Positions 42,162 to 49,882 of a DNA stretch of 64,000 bases are shown here, piece after piece. Origin of the DNA: Actinomadura madurae. GTDB taxonomy: Bacteria > Actinomycetota > Actinomycetes > Streptosporangiales > Streptosporangiaceae. The DNA lies in assembly GCF_900115095.1 (NCBI RefSeq), contig NZ_FOVH01000011.1, positions 235,524-299,523 on the forward strand, written 5' to 3'. Made by a program: the position numbers and the translations under genes. Below the pieces are notes generated by a model. The model saw only the letters and a program-made list of their open reading frames with translations. It ran no database searches and had not been told where the DNA came from. Position 1 is the stretch's first letter. Every line of letters begins with the position of its first letter.

Positions 42162-43088
42162 ATGTCGCCTTCCCAGCGTCACCGCCGCCGCGAGGCGGTG
42201 TTCGGCGCGGCCCCGCGTCCGGACGCGGGGCGGCCGGAGCGGGGGCTGAGCGGGATCGTCCTGGACGCGAGCCCGCACCTGCTGGTGCTGCACGCGGACG
42301 GGGCGGAGGTGCGGCTCGCGATGAGCGAGAGCACGGCGGTCTGGCACGGCGGGCGCGGGGGCCTCGCCGCGCTGCGGCCGGGCCGTCCGGTGGTCGTCCG
42401 CCGGAGCTCGTCCGTCGCCGAGAAGGTGTGGGTCGGCATCGGGCGGGTCGGGGGCACGATCCTGGCGTGCGGGCGGGACACCGTGGAGGTGGACATGGGC
42501 CCCCACCGGGGGCGCGCCCATGTGGTGATCCCCCCGCACGCCCGCGAGCGGGTGCTCGTCCGGCATCCGCGGCTGGAGCCCGGATACCTGATCGACGTGA
42601 TCTGCGTCCGGTCGCCGGGCGGGCCGCTGGCGGTGCGGCCGGGCACGTCGCAGCCGGGGTACCGGGTGGACGACCTCGCCGCGCCCGAGGCGGGGAGGCC
42701 CGTGCCGGACGTCCTGCACGGGACGGCGACGTGGTTCGGCACCACGGAGGGGGAGGTGCGGGACGGGGCGTCCTACCCGGCGGTCGACTCCGAGGGGGAC
42801 GCCGGGGGATGCGCGGACGCCCCGTCCGGCTGCGTGCCGTTCCCGTACCTGTCGCTCGGCGGGGAGGTGACCGTCCGCAACGAGTGCGGCGGGCGGTCCG
42901 CGACCCTGCCGGTGATCGAGTGCGGGTGCGCGGCGGCGCGGTTCTGCGACCGGTGCGTGGAGTGCGCCGCGTCGCCGCGCGGCCGGATCGTCGAGCTGAC
43001 GCCGGCCGCGTTCGCCGGGCTCGGCGGCGAGCTGGAGGCCGGCTGTTTCAACGCGGCCGTCCGGCCGCACGTGCCACGGGGGAGTTGA
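42162..43088 (+). CDS. RlpA-like double-psi beta-barrel protein
   Basis: 308 residues. The first half is beta-rich and unassigned (GIVLDASPHLLVLHADGAEVRL, AHVVIPPHARERVLV). The second half matches an RlpA/expansin-like double-psi beta-barrel: GTATWFG, CVPFPYLSLGGEVTVRNECGGRSATLPVIECGC, then RIVELTPAAFAGLGGELEAGCFN. Seven Cys residues cluster there and could form disulfides or bind metal. No signal peptide is obvious, which is odd for a wall-acting fold. GGAGAG precedes the ATG. The MauE-like gene follows 6 bp later. Confidence 0.7.
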   Translation: MSPSQRHRRREAVFGAAPRPDAGRPERGLSGIVLDASPHLLVLHADGAEVRLAMSESTAVWHGGRGGLAALRPGRPVVVRRSSSVAEKVWVGIGRVGGTILACGRDTVEVDMGPHRGRAHVVIPPHARERVLVRHPRLEPGYLIDVICVRSPGGPLAVRPGTSQPGYRVDDLAAPEAGRPVPDVLHGTATWFGTTEGEVRDGASYPAVDSEGDAGGCADAPSGCVPFPYLSLGGEVTVRNECGGRSATLPVIECGCAAARFCDRCVECAASPRGRIVELTPAAFAGLGGELEAGCFNAAVRPHVPRGS

Positions 43089-43094
43089 GGCGCC

Positions 43095-43910
43095 ATGGTG
43101 ACGGCGTTCCAGAACACGCAGGTGCTGCTGCTGGCGGCGGTGCTGATCGCCGCGTGCCTGGCGAAGCTGACGGTCCGGGAGCGGGCCGCGGACGCGCCGG
43201 ACCACGTGCACGGCGTGCCGGTGCCCGCCGGGGCCGCCCGGCTGACGGCGCTGCGGCGCAGCCGGGGGATGACGGTCGGGCTCGGTGTCGGCGAGGGGCT
43301 GCTCGGGCTGGCGCTGCTGGCGACGTCGCACCTGTCGGTCCGGCTCGCGACGACGGTGGCCTTCGCCGCGGCGACCTGGGTCGTCGGGGAGCTGCGGGTG
43401 GGGCGGCCGGACGCCGGGTGCGGCTGCTTCGGCGCGCTGAGCGGCAAGAGGGTCGACCGCCGCAGCGTGCTGCGGGCCGTGCTGTTCACGTGCGCGGCGA
43501 TCGCGTCGCTCGGCGCGCCGCTGGCCGGCGTGGACGTGCTCCGGAACGTCGAGGTGCAGGTCGGGCTGGTGTTCGCGGTGGAACTGGCCCTGTTCGCGGC
43601 GCTGTCCCCCGAGCTGGCGGAGCTGGCCGGGCTCGGGCAGCGCGCGGCCGTCCCGTGCGAGCGGCGCCGGAGCCCGATGAGGGAGACGTACGCGACGCTC
43701 CACGCGAGCCCCGCGTGGGCCGAGCACGAGAACGTGATCGCGAGCGCCGTGCCGCTGGAGGTGTGGCGGGAGGGCTGCTGGCGGTTCGTGGTCTTCCCGG
43801 CCCGGGTGGACGAGCGGGACGCGGAGATCGTGTTCGCGGTGTCGACCGCCGGGCGCGACCGGGTCGTCCGGTCGGGGGTCGCGCGGCCCGAGGTCTCTGC
43901 GGCCGTCTAG
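43095..43910 (+). CDS. MauE/DoxX-like membrane protein
   Basis: 271 residues. About five helices with the MauE hallmarks: LLLAAVLIAACLAKL at the N-terminus, LGVGEGLLGLALLATS, then AAATWVVGELRVGRPDAGCGCFGALSG, whose GCGCFG motif is conserved in MauE-like redox-related membrane proteins. A cytoplasmic C-terminal tail of about 90 residues (ETYATLHASPAWAEHENVI...) is unusual. It is coupled to the Cys-rich RlpA-like gene by a 6-bp gap, suggesting a thiol/disulfide-linked function (inference). Confidence 0.78.
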   Translation: MVTAFQNTQVLLLAAVLIAACLAKLTVRERAADAPDHVHGVPVPAGAARLTALRRSRGMTVGLGVGEGLLGLALLATSHLSVRLATTVAFAAATWVVGELRVGRPDAGCGCFGALSGKRVDRRSVLRAVLFTCAAIASLGAPLAGVDVLRNVEVQVGLVFAVELALFAALSPELAELAGLGQRAAVPCERRRSPMRETYATLHASPAWAEHENVIASAVPLEVWREGCWRFVVFPARVDERDAEIVFAVSTAGRDRVVRSGVARPEVSAAV

Positions 43911-43949
43911 CGGTTTCTTGGACACGTCCAATAGCCGGTTAGACATCCC

Positions 43950-44126
43950 TCATTGCCAGTCGCCGCCGAACTCCTCGTCCTCGGGCAGGAAGTCGGTCTC
44001 CGGTCGCTCGGCTTGGCCGCCCTGCTCGTCCTGCATCGGCGGTTCGTCGTGCTCGTCCCAGACGGTGTTCTCGTCTTCGCTGGTGAACTCGCGGTTCAGG
44101 TCCTGGCCGCGGAATCGGTCTGTCAT
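43950..44126 (-). CDS. Small acidic disordered protein
   Basis: 58 residues, more than a quarter Asp/Glu (SEDENTVWDEHDEPPMQDEQ, DFLPEDEEFGGDW), with no hydrophobic core. A GGGGGG stretch lies just before ATG 44126; an in-frame start at 44165 is possible. Its promoter would lie within or next to the CTAG repeat region. Function unknown. Confidence 0.6.
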   Translation of the reverse strand: MTDRFRGQDLNREFTSEDENTVWDEHDEPPMQDEQGGQAERPETDFLPEDEEFGGDWQ

Positions 44127-44198
44127 GGTTCCCCCCCGACATCCGTGCCCGCTCATGGGGCACACGACCGGGTCCTACCCCTCCTCGTCCAGCGACAC

Positions 44199-44392
44199 CT
44201 AGGGCACGAGCTCGACTCTCTGGAATTTTCTAGCGCTCTCTAGGAAATAGTCTAGAAAGACTTAGAGATAGGCAGACGGCAGGCGAGCGGAATCTACGGC
44301 TTTCTAGGGCGGTCGCTAGAGAGCCGGATATTCACCGGACGACCGGGGTCGATGCGACTTTCTACCGCTCTCTAGCATTTCCGCTAGAGAGA
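44199..44392. repeat. CTAG-rich repeat array
   Basis: Eight CTAG tetranucleotides occur within 190 bp of otherwise GC-rich DNA. The clearest unit is TTTCTASCGCTCTCTAG, present at 44227-44243 and 44359-44375 with one difference. Inverted copies of its right half (CGCTAGAGAG) lie at 44315-44324 and 44383-44392. TTTCTAG also occurs at 44301-44307. The array lies just downstream of the AAA ATPase gene and upstream of the small acidic gene. It reads as a cluster of protein-binding sites rather than a gene. Confidence 0.75.
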
Positions 44393-44417
44393 CTCGATAG
44401 GGCGGTAGGACGGTAGG

Positions 44418-45602
44418 TCAGGCGGGCTGGGAGCGGAGGAACTTGCCGAAGTGCGGGACGGTGAACGCCACCAGGCCGCGCTCGGCGCTGTAGATGAGGC
44501 CCTTCTTGATGAGCCCGTCGCGGGCGGGCGACAGGCTGGACGGTTTGCGGCCCAGCTCGTCCGCGACGGACGCGGTGGGCACCGGGTCGTCGCCGAGCAT
44601 GGCCATGGCGCGCATGTAGTCGCGCTCGGCGGGGGTGGCGCGCTCGTACCGGCTGCCGAAGAAGCCGACGGCGAGCTCGCTCTCCGCCTCGGGCGCGGCG
44701 ACCTTGATGTCGTCGGCGGTGATCGGGGTGTCGGGCGCGACGTCCCAGACGACCTTGGCGTACGCCTGGACGAAGTACGGGTACCCGTCGGCCGCGCCGT
44801 ACAGCGCGTCGAGGGCGTCCTTGGTGAAGGTGACGTCCTCGCGCTCGGCCGGGGCGAGCAGCGCGACGTCGGCCGACTCGCGGTCGAGCCGGTCGATGCG
44901 GGCGTACCGGAAGAGCCGCTCGGAGTAGGACTTGCTGGCGGACAGGACGGCCGGCAGGTGCGGCAGCCCCGCCCCCACCACGATCAGCGGGCCGCCGACC
45001 TGCGACAGCTCGTGGCACGCGGCGCACAGGGCGGACACGTCGTCGGCGGGTATGTCCTGCATCTCGTCCACGAACAGGGCGATGCCGACGCCGACGTCGG
45101 TGGCGACGGACGCGGCGTCCACGAACAGCTCGGTGAGGTCGATCTCCAGGTCGCCGGAGTCGGCGCGGCCCCGCGTGGCGGGCACGTCGATGCCGGGCTG
45201 CCAGCGGTGCACCCGCGCCTTGCCCTTGCCGGACGGCTCCGGCTCGGCCTGCGCGAACGCCTTGAGCACGCCGAGGAACTCCTCGATGCGGTCGGGCGCG
45301 CGGTGCCGCGGCGCCAGCTCCCGGACGGCGCGGTGCAGCGCCGAGGCGACCGGCCGCCGGATCGACTGGTCGGGCCGGGCCTCGATCTTGCCCGTCCCCC
45401 ACAGCCGCTGGATGGCCATCGACCGGAACGCGTTGAGCAGCACGGTCTTGCCCACCCCGCGCAGCCCGGTGACGATCATGCTGCGCTCGGGACGGCCCCG
45501 GGCCACGCGTTCGAGCACCACCTCGAACTGCCGGAGCTCGCGGTCGCGGCCGGCCAGCTCGGGAGGGCGCTGCCCGGCGCCAGGGGCATAGGGATTGCGC
45601 AC
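44418..45602 (-). CDS. Orc1/Cdc6-like AAA ATPase with winged-helix C-terminus
   Basis: About 394 residues. P-loop GLRGVGKTVLLNAF follows the entry motif PPELAGRDRELRQFEVVLERV. Walker B is IALFVDEMQDIP, sensor-like LIVVGAGLPHLP follows, then a C-terminal winged helix (ASVADELGRKPSSLSPARDGLIKKGLIYSAERGLVAFTVP). This ORC/Cdc6-like AAA type is widespread in actinobacteria without a known role. The start is placed at GTG 45602 (VRNPYAPGAG), with GTG 45611 close by; longer starts add non-conserved residues. It is bordered by the CTAG array downstream and an 18-bp palindrome upstream. Confidence 0.85.
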   Translation of the reverse strand: MRNPYAPGAGQRPPELAGRDRELRQFEVVLERVARGRPERSMIVTGLRGVGKTVLLNAFRSMAIQRLWGTGKIEARPDQSIRRPVASALHRAVRELAPRHRAPDRIEEFLGVLKAFAQAEPEPSGKGKARVHRWQPGIDVPATRGRADSGDLEIDLTELFVDAASVATDVGVGIALFVDEMQDIPADDVSALCAACHELSQVGGPLIVVGAGLPHLPAVLSASKSYSERLFRYARIDRLDRESADVALLAPAEREDVTFTKDALDALYGAADGYPYFVQAYAKVVWDVAPDTPITADDIKVAAPEAESELAVGFFGSRYERATPAERDYMRAMAMLGDDPVPTASVADELGRKPSSLSPARDGLIKKGLIYSAERGLVAFTVPHFGKFLRSQPA

Positions 45603-45787
45603 GGGGTCCACGCTCTCGGACTCTATGAGGCGATATAGCTGCGGCCGTAGATTTGCGTAGAAAACACTGCGGCGTGTCGCGGGCTCCCGGCGACGCCCGC
45701 AGCGCGCGGGAGCCTCGGCTCCCCTCATGGCCGTCGCCACCATGCCGCCTCCCGGGCGAGCGCGTCCGAACATCGTCATCGAATCTC

Positions 45788-45805
45788 TGTTCGACTATTC
45801 GAACA
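45788..45805. promoter_or_regulatory. 18-bp palindrome TGTTCGA-N4-TCGAACA
   Basis: A perfect 7-4-7 inverted repeat (TGTTCGACTATTCGAACA) about 185 bp upstream of the AAA ATPase start. The half-site order is opposite to the actinobacterial LexA box, so it is probably a different regulator's site. Confidence 0.5.
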
Positions 45806-45896
45806 CACTAGCGCATGCCTTCTCCCCCGTCACGCGAACCCGGGAAGCGGGACCCGGTCGCGGGCACCACCACCGCGACCGGGAGCGCGGAGCCGC

Positions 45897-46907
45897 TCAG
45901 GCGAGCGGCTCGTCCTCCGACGACCGGTGGGGCACCTTGTCGGCGGGGACCGTGCCCATGCGTCCGGCCTGGAAGTCCTCGAAGGCCTGGACGATCTCGT
46001 CGCGCGTGTTCATCACGAACGGGCCGTACCGGGCGATCGGCTCCCGGATCGGGAGGCCGCCGAGGACGAGGATCTCCCACCCGTTCGCGCCGGCGAGCGG
46101 CTGGCCGTCGGCGGCGCGGACGACGATGCCGTCACCGTCGCCCTTGTGGTGCGAACCGGCGAAGACGGCCAGCTGCCCTTCGTCAAGGCCCGCCTCCTCG
46201 ACGCCGGCCGTCCCGCGCCCGGAGAGGACGTAGACCAGCGCGTTGAAGTCGCGCGGCCACGGCAGCGCCAGACGCGCGCCGGGCGCCACGGTCGCGTGCA
46301 GGTAGTTGATCGGCGTGTAGGTCACGCCGGGGCCGTCGTATCCGGCGAGGGACCCCGCGATGACGCGGATCAGGGACGACCCGTCGTCGGAGGCCAGCAG
46401 CTTGACGTCGCGGGCCTCGATGTCCTGGTAGCGCGGCGGGACCCACTTCTGGGCGCGCGGCAGGTTCACCCAGAGCTGGATGCCGTGGAACAGGCCGCCC
46501 TTGGCGACGAGTTCGGGCGGCGGCTGCTCGATGTGCTGGATGCCGGACGCGGCCGTCATCCACTGGGTGGCGCCGTCGGCGATGAGGCCGCCGCCGCCGG
46601 TGGTGTCCTGGTGCTGGAACGCCCCGTCGATGATGTAGGTGACGGTCTCGAACCCGCGGTGCGGATGCCACGGGGTGCCCTTCGCCTCGCCCGGCGCGTA
46701 CTCGACGGCGCCCATGTGGTCGAGGAGCAGGAACGGGTCGGCCAGGGACAGGTCGATGCCCGGGAACGGGCGCCTGACCTCGAAACCCTCGCCTTCGAGA
46801 TGGCGTTTGGCGGTCACGACCCTCGCCACGCGGCGCCAGCCGGTGCCGCCCTCGGGCAGCAGCGGGAGGCGGGGCAGGGTCAGCGGGTCGGCGATCACGG
46901 CGGGCAT
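45897..46907 (-). CDS. Pirin-family protein
   Basis: 336 residues, two cupin domains. The pirin signature is complete: DPFLLLDHMGAVEYAPGEAKGTPWHPHRGFETVTYIIDGAFQHQDT, with the metal-binding His residues, and later MTAASGIQHIEQPPP. Bacterial pirins include quercetin dioxygenases and redox-linked regulators of metabolism. It is divergent from a MarR gene, and two TTGA/TCAA palindromes lie between them; one overlaps the expected pirin promoter. Confidence 0.95.
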   Translation of the reverse strand: MPAVIADPLTLPRLPLLPEGGTGWRRVARVVTAKRHLEGEGFEVRRPFPGIDLSLADPFLLLDHMGAVEYAPGEAKGTPWHPHRGFETVTYIIDGAFQHQDTTGGGGLIADGATQWMTAASGIQHIEQPPPELVAKGGLFHGIQLWVNLPRAQKWVPPRYQDIEARDVKLLASDDGSSLIRVIAGSLAGYDGPGVTYTPINYLHATVAPGARLALPWPRDFNALVYVLSGRGTAGVEEAGLDEGQLAVFAGSHHKGDGDGIVVRAADGQPLAGANGWEILVLGGLPIREPIARYGPFVMNTRDEIVQAFEDFQAGRMGTVPADKVPHRSSEDEPLA

Positions 46908-46944
46908 TGGGGTCCTCCCTCGTAGGGTCTGCCCCCGGGCAACG

Positions 46945-46962
46945 TAGTTGATGCTTCAACTA
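46945..46962. promoter_or_regulatory. MarR-type operator, pirin side
   Basis: TAGTTGA-TGCT-TCAACTA, a perfect 7-4-7 inverted repeat starting 38 bp upstream of the pirin start codon. Confidence 0.7.
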
Positions 46963-47014
46963 TTTCCGCGGACGGGTGCGCGGCGTCCTGATACCGTAAA
47001 AATAGCCTGGCTTA

Positions 47015-47028
47015 GTTGAAAGTTCAAC
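47015..47028. promoter_or_regulatory. MarR-type operator, regulator side
   Basis: GTTGAA-AG-TTCAAC lies 21 bp before the MarR start and shares the TAGTTGA/TTCAAC half-site with the site at 46945, supporting autoregulation. Confidence 0.65.
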
Positions 47029-47048
47029 ATGTGTTCTATACTTCCGAC

Positions 47049-47507
47049 ATGAGCGAACCTCGCTGGCTCGATGCCGCCCAGCAGCGCGACTGGCGGGCGT
47101 ACGTGGACGGCAGCGTCCGGCTCACCGAGATCATGGACCGCGACCTGAAGGCCAAGCACGGGCTGTCGGTCTCGGAGTACGAGATCCTCGTCCGGCTGTC
47201 GGAGGCGCCCCGCCGCCGGCTGCGGATGGCCGAGCTCGCCGAGAACGCCAGCCAGTCGCGCAGCCGCCTGTCGCACACCTGCTCCCGCCTGGAGAACAAG
47301 GGCCTGGTCAAGCGGGACAGCTGCCCCAACGACAAGCGCGGCGTCTTCGCCCAGCTGACCGACGAGGGCTTCGCCGCGCTCGAACGCGCCGCCCGCGACC
47401 ACGTCGAGACCGTCCGGACGTTCTTCATCGACGTCATCGAACCCGAGGACCTTGAGGCCATCGGGCGTGCGTTCAGCGTCGTGCTCAAGCGGCTCGGCCC
47501 CTCTTAG
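47049..47507 (+). CDS. MarR-family regulator divergent from pirin
   Basis: 152 residues: LSVSEYEILVRLSEAPRRRLRMAELAENASQSRSRLSHTCSRLENKGLVKRDSCPNDKRGVFAQLTDEGFAALERAA is a complete MarR winged helix and wing. ATG 47049 is chosen; a start at 47016 lies inside the operator. The two shared palindromes in the intergenic region make it the likely repressor of the pirin gene and of itself. Confidence 0.95.
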   Translation: MSEPRWLDAAQQRDWRAYVDGSVRLTEIMDRDLKAKHGLSVSEYEILVRLSEAPRRRLRMAELAENASQSRSRLSHTCSRLENKGLVKRDSCPNDKRGVFAQLTDEGFAALERAARDHVETVRTFFIDVIEPEDLEAIGRAFSVVLKRLGPS

Positions 47508-47531
47508 AGCGGCCCCTAAAGCGGCCACCTC

Positions 47532-47954
47532 CTAGAGCGGCACGGTCACCCCGGTCAGGAAGCCGACGGACACCAGGGTCAGGAACGTCCAGGCGAGCAT
47601 CATGCCGATGCCGAACGTCCGCCACCGCCCGCCGACCTTCCACACGAGCAGGCCGCCCAGCCCGAAGGCCAGCACCAGCAGCGTGATGAACTGCGGCAGC
47701 AGGCTCGGCCGACGGCTCATCATCAGCGGCGCGTACATCATCACGGCGTCGACGAACACGAACATGCCGAAGCCCGCCGCGAGCGCCTTGACGTCCCTGC
47801 CGAGGTACGCCCGCGCCCGCTCGGCGAGGTCCTGCGCCTTGTCCGTCCGCAGCCGCGGCTGCGCGTGCGCCGCCGGCTCGACCTCCACGCTGTGCGCCAC
47901 CGCGAAGATCTCGTCTTCGAGGCTTGGGAGGTCCCTCTCCTGAGGTTCCGCCAT
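47532..47954 (-). CDS. Membrane protein with three C-terminal helices, unknown
   Basis: 140 residues. A charged N-terminal 60 residues (SLEDEIFAVAHSVEVE..., AERARAYLGRDVKAL) precedes three hydrophobic helices (LAAGFGMFVFVDAVMMYAPL, FITLLVLAFGLGGLLVWKVG and IGMMLAWTFLTLVSVGFLTG). No family recognised. It converges with the MarR gene. Confidence 0.68.
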   Translation of the reverse strand: MAEPQERDLPSLEDEIFAVAHSVEVEPAAHAQPRLRTDKAQDLAERARAYLGRDVKALAAGFGMFVFVDAVMMYAPLMMSRRPSLLPQFITLLVLAFGLGGLLVWKVGGRWRTFGIGMMLAWTFLTLVSVGFLTGVTVPL

Positions 47955-48108
47955 CCCGGCTCCCTTGGGACCGGACGCCGCCGGACGCCATGCCCGGCGG
48001 CAGGTTGTGGATCACGGCCCGTCCGTCCCGGCCCCTTTCCGGCGGGCGCGCCTTCAAACGCACGGTAGCGAAATCCTCGCCCCTCCGCCGACTGCGTATG
48101 CTGCAAAG

Positions 48109-48858
48109 ATGCCAGGTAGAGGCCCCGTTCGAACCGCGACCTTCCTGACCGCGCTGCTGGCCGTGCCCATCGTCGCGGCCGGATGTGGCCGCGGCTCCGA
48201 CGACGGCGGCGACGACACGGCACCGCCCGCGACGCCGCCGACCGCGTCCGCCACCTCCGCGGCCCCGCCCTCCCCGTCCCCGACGAAGCAGGGCTTCCAG
48301 GCCACCGTCAAGAAGGTGACCGCCGGGGACCTGAAGCACTCCTGGCGCAAGGGCTGCCCGGTGGCGCCGTCCGGCCTCCGCATGATCGAGATGACCTACT
48401 GGGGGATGGACGACAGGCCGCACACCGGCGGGCGCCTCGTCGTCAACGCCAGGGCGGCCGACGACCTCGTCAAGGTGTTCAAGAAGCTCTACACGATGCG
48501 CTACCCGATCAAGCGCATGGAGCCGGTCGACAAGTACAAGGGCAGCGACTTCGACTCCATCGAGGCCGACAACACCTCGGCGTTCAACTGCCGCCAGGCG
48601 ACCGGGTCGAGCTCGTTCTCCCAGCACGCGTACGGCCTCGCGGTGGACATCAACCCGTGCGAGAACCCCTACGTCTACGCGGACGGGCGCACCGCCCACA
48701 AGGACTGCGCCAAGTACAAGAACCGAAAGAACGACGACCCGGGCGTGATCCACGCCGACGACAAGGTCGTCAAGGCGTTCGCCTCGATCGGCTGGGGGTG
48801 GGGCGGCGAGTGGAGCGGCGCCAAGGACTACCAGCACTTCTCCGACTCGGGACGCTGA
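48109..48858 (+). CDS. M15-type peptidase lipoprotein (VanY/endolysin-like)
   Basis: 249 residues. Lipobox VPIVAAGC places it on the outer membrane face. After a Thr/Pro/Ser linker, the C-terminal domain is an M15 zinc peptidase: the metal motif QHAYGLAVDIN (His and Asp) and the later WGGEWSGAKDYQHFS (catalytic Glu/Asp and third His ligand). It should cleave peptidoglycan stem peptides or D-Ala-D-Ala bonds. TATGCT at 48097-48102 is 7 bp before the ATG without a ribosome-binding site, so the message is likely leaderless. Confidence 0.9.
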   Translation: MPGRGPVRTATFLTALLAVPIVAAGCGRGSDDGGDDTAPPATPPTASATSAAPPSPSPTKQGFQATVKKVTAGDLKHSWRKGCPVAPSGLRMIEMTYWGMDDRPHTGGRLVVNARAADDLVKVFKKLYTMRYPIKRMEPVDKYKGSDFDSIEADNTSAFNCRQATGSSSFSQHAYGLAVDINPCENPYVYADGRTAHKDCAKYKNRKNDDPGVIHADDKVVKAFASIGWGWGGEWSGAKDYQHFSDSGR

Positions 48859-48861
48859 GCG

Positions 48862-49026
48862 TCACATCATCATGAGCGCGACCGCGAGGATCGCGACGAC
48901 GGCGACCACGGCGACGATGCCGACGATCATGCCGATGTTGGGGCCGGACTTCTCCGGCTGCGCCTGATTGGCGAAGTTCTGGAACTGGTGCGTCGTACCT
49001 GCCGGATCCTGCGGTGTCTGCGACAT
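48862..49026 (-). CDS. Small single-pass membrane protein (54 aa)
   Basis: A short gene reading MSQTPQDPAGTTHQFQNF..., a hydrophilic N-terminus of 28 residues, one membrane helix (IGMIVGIVAVVAVVAILAVAL) and an MMM end. Codon use has strong third-position GC and the protein is tail-anchored in shape. TACCCT-like -10 bases directly before the ATG suggest a leaderless message. It converges with the M15 peptidase gene with three bases between the stop codons. Function unknown. Confidence 0.6.
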   Translation of the reverse strand: MSQTPQDPAGTTHQFQNFANQAQPEKSGPNIGMIVGIVAVVAVVAILAVALMMM

Positions 49027-49071
49027 GCCGAAGAGGGTAACGGATGCCTTCCATCCCAGACGGGCGCTATA

Positions 49072-49163
49072 TGGCGGAGAGTGTGGGATTCGAACCCACG
49101 AGGACTGTCCCCAGCCCTGGGCGCTTTCAAGGCGCCTGCACTAGTCCACTATGCGAACTCTCC
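49072..49163 (-). tRNA. tRNA-Ser (UGA anticodon)
   Basis: Reverse strand: acceptor arms GGAGAGT and ACTCTCC pair over seven bases. The anticodon stem GGCGC/GCGCC encloses the loop CTTGAAA, giving anticodon TGA. A long variable arm (CAGGGCTGGGGACAGTCCT region) marks class II tRNA-Ser. The T loop GTTCGAATC is intact, and a discriminator G and encoded CCA (49072-49074) complete the 3' end. Confidence 0.95.
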
Positions 49164-49241
49164 TGGTGACCACCGCCAACGATAGCGGGCGCGCCCTGCT
49201 GCCTTCGACCGCATATCCCGACTTCATGCCGCGGGCGATTC

Positions 49242-49601
49242 CTAGGGGGCGCGGTATCCGGGGATCGACGGCCAGCGGACGGTCATCACGATCGACTCCT
49301 CCTCGGCCTCCCAGGAGTGGTCGACGCCGCGTCCCCATACGACGTAGTCGCCCTGTTCCTTGAGGACGACGTCGCGTTCGGGGAACTCCAGGCGGAAGCG
49401 ACCGCTGATGAGGACCAGGAGGGCGGTGCGCTTCTCGCCGTTCGTCCATTCGGCGCGGCGCTCACCTTGAGGATGCACGCCCCACTTGATCTCGACCTCC
49501 TCGCTGTGCCGGAGGTCGCCGGACGGCTTGAAGTGACCGAGCAGCCATCCGCGGTCGCCGGCCGCGTCCGGCCCCGCCTTCCCCACGTACACACCGTCCA
49601 C
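49242..49601 (-). CDS. Cupin-like protein
   Basis: 119 residues if started at GTG 49601; ATG 49664 is an alternative that would start within the 16-bp repeats. The pattern KWGVHPQGERRAEW...TALLVLISGRFRLEFPERDVVLKEQGDYVVWGRGVDHSWEAEEESIVMTVRWPS is a small single cupin barrel with His ligands. It may bind a metal and a small ligand. The first residues contain YVGKAGPDAAGDRGWLLGHF, seen in signal-type cupins of actinomycetes; function unknown. Confidence 0.75.
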   Translation of the reverse strand: MDGVYVGKAGPDAAGDRGWLLGHFKPSGDLRHSEEVEIKWGVHPQGERRAEWTNGEKRTALLVLISGRFRLEFPERDVVLKEQGDYVVWGRGVDHSWEAEEESIVMTVRWPSIPGYRAP

Positions 49602-49631
49602 GGACCGCAACGTTAGCGCGGACCGGATTTG

Positions 49632-49679
49632 TCGCGGACAGGACTCATCGCGGACGGGGTTCATCGCGGACGGGGTTGC
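49632..49679. repeat. Three tandem 16-bp repeats
   Basis: TCGCGGACAGGACTCA, TCGCGGACGGGGTTCA and TCGCGGACGGGGTTGC follow head to tail just upstream of the cupin gene's preferred start. They may mark the leader or be simple slippage. Confidence 0.65.
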
Positions 49680-49882
49680 GCGTGTGCGGCCCGGGACGCG
49701 CGTGACCACGATCCGGTTGCACTTGATCACGTTCCGTGACCCGATGTGGCCATCTGTGCCGTATGACGCTAAGCGCGTGGGGCCGCGGTGCGATGCTCGG
49801 GCGTCCTGCCAGGTCGCAGCGATTCGGAACGGGGGCCCCATGATCTTCGCCGTCTCTCCCGCAGAGCCCGCATAGGGGCGCC

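Noticed and set aside
45788..45805. LexA (SOS) box upstream of the AAA ATPase gene
   Set aside because: The actinobacterial LexA site is CGAAC-N4-GTTCG. Here the half-sites are in the opposite order (GTTCGA-N4-TCGAAC), so it does not fit.
49072..49163. tRNA-Ser as attachment site of an integrated island
   Set aside because: No integrase, excisionase or repeated tRNA 3' end is visible downstream or elsewhere in the window.
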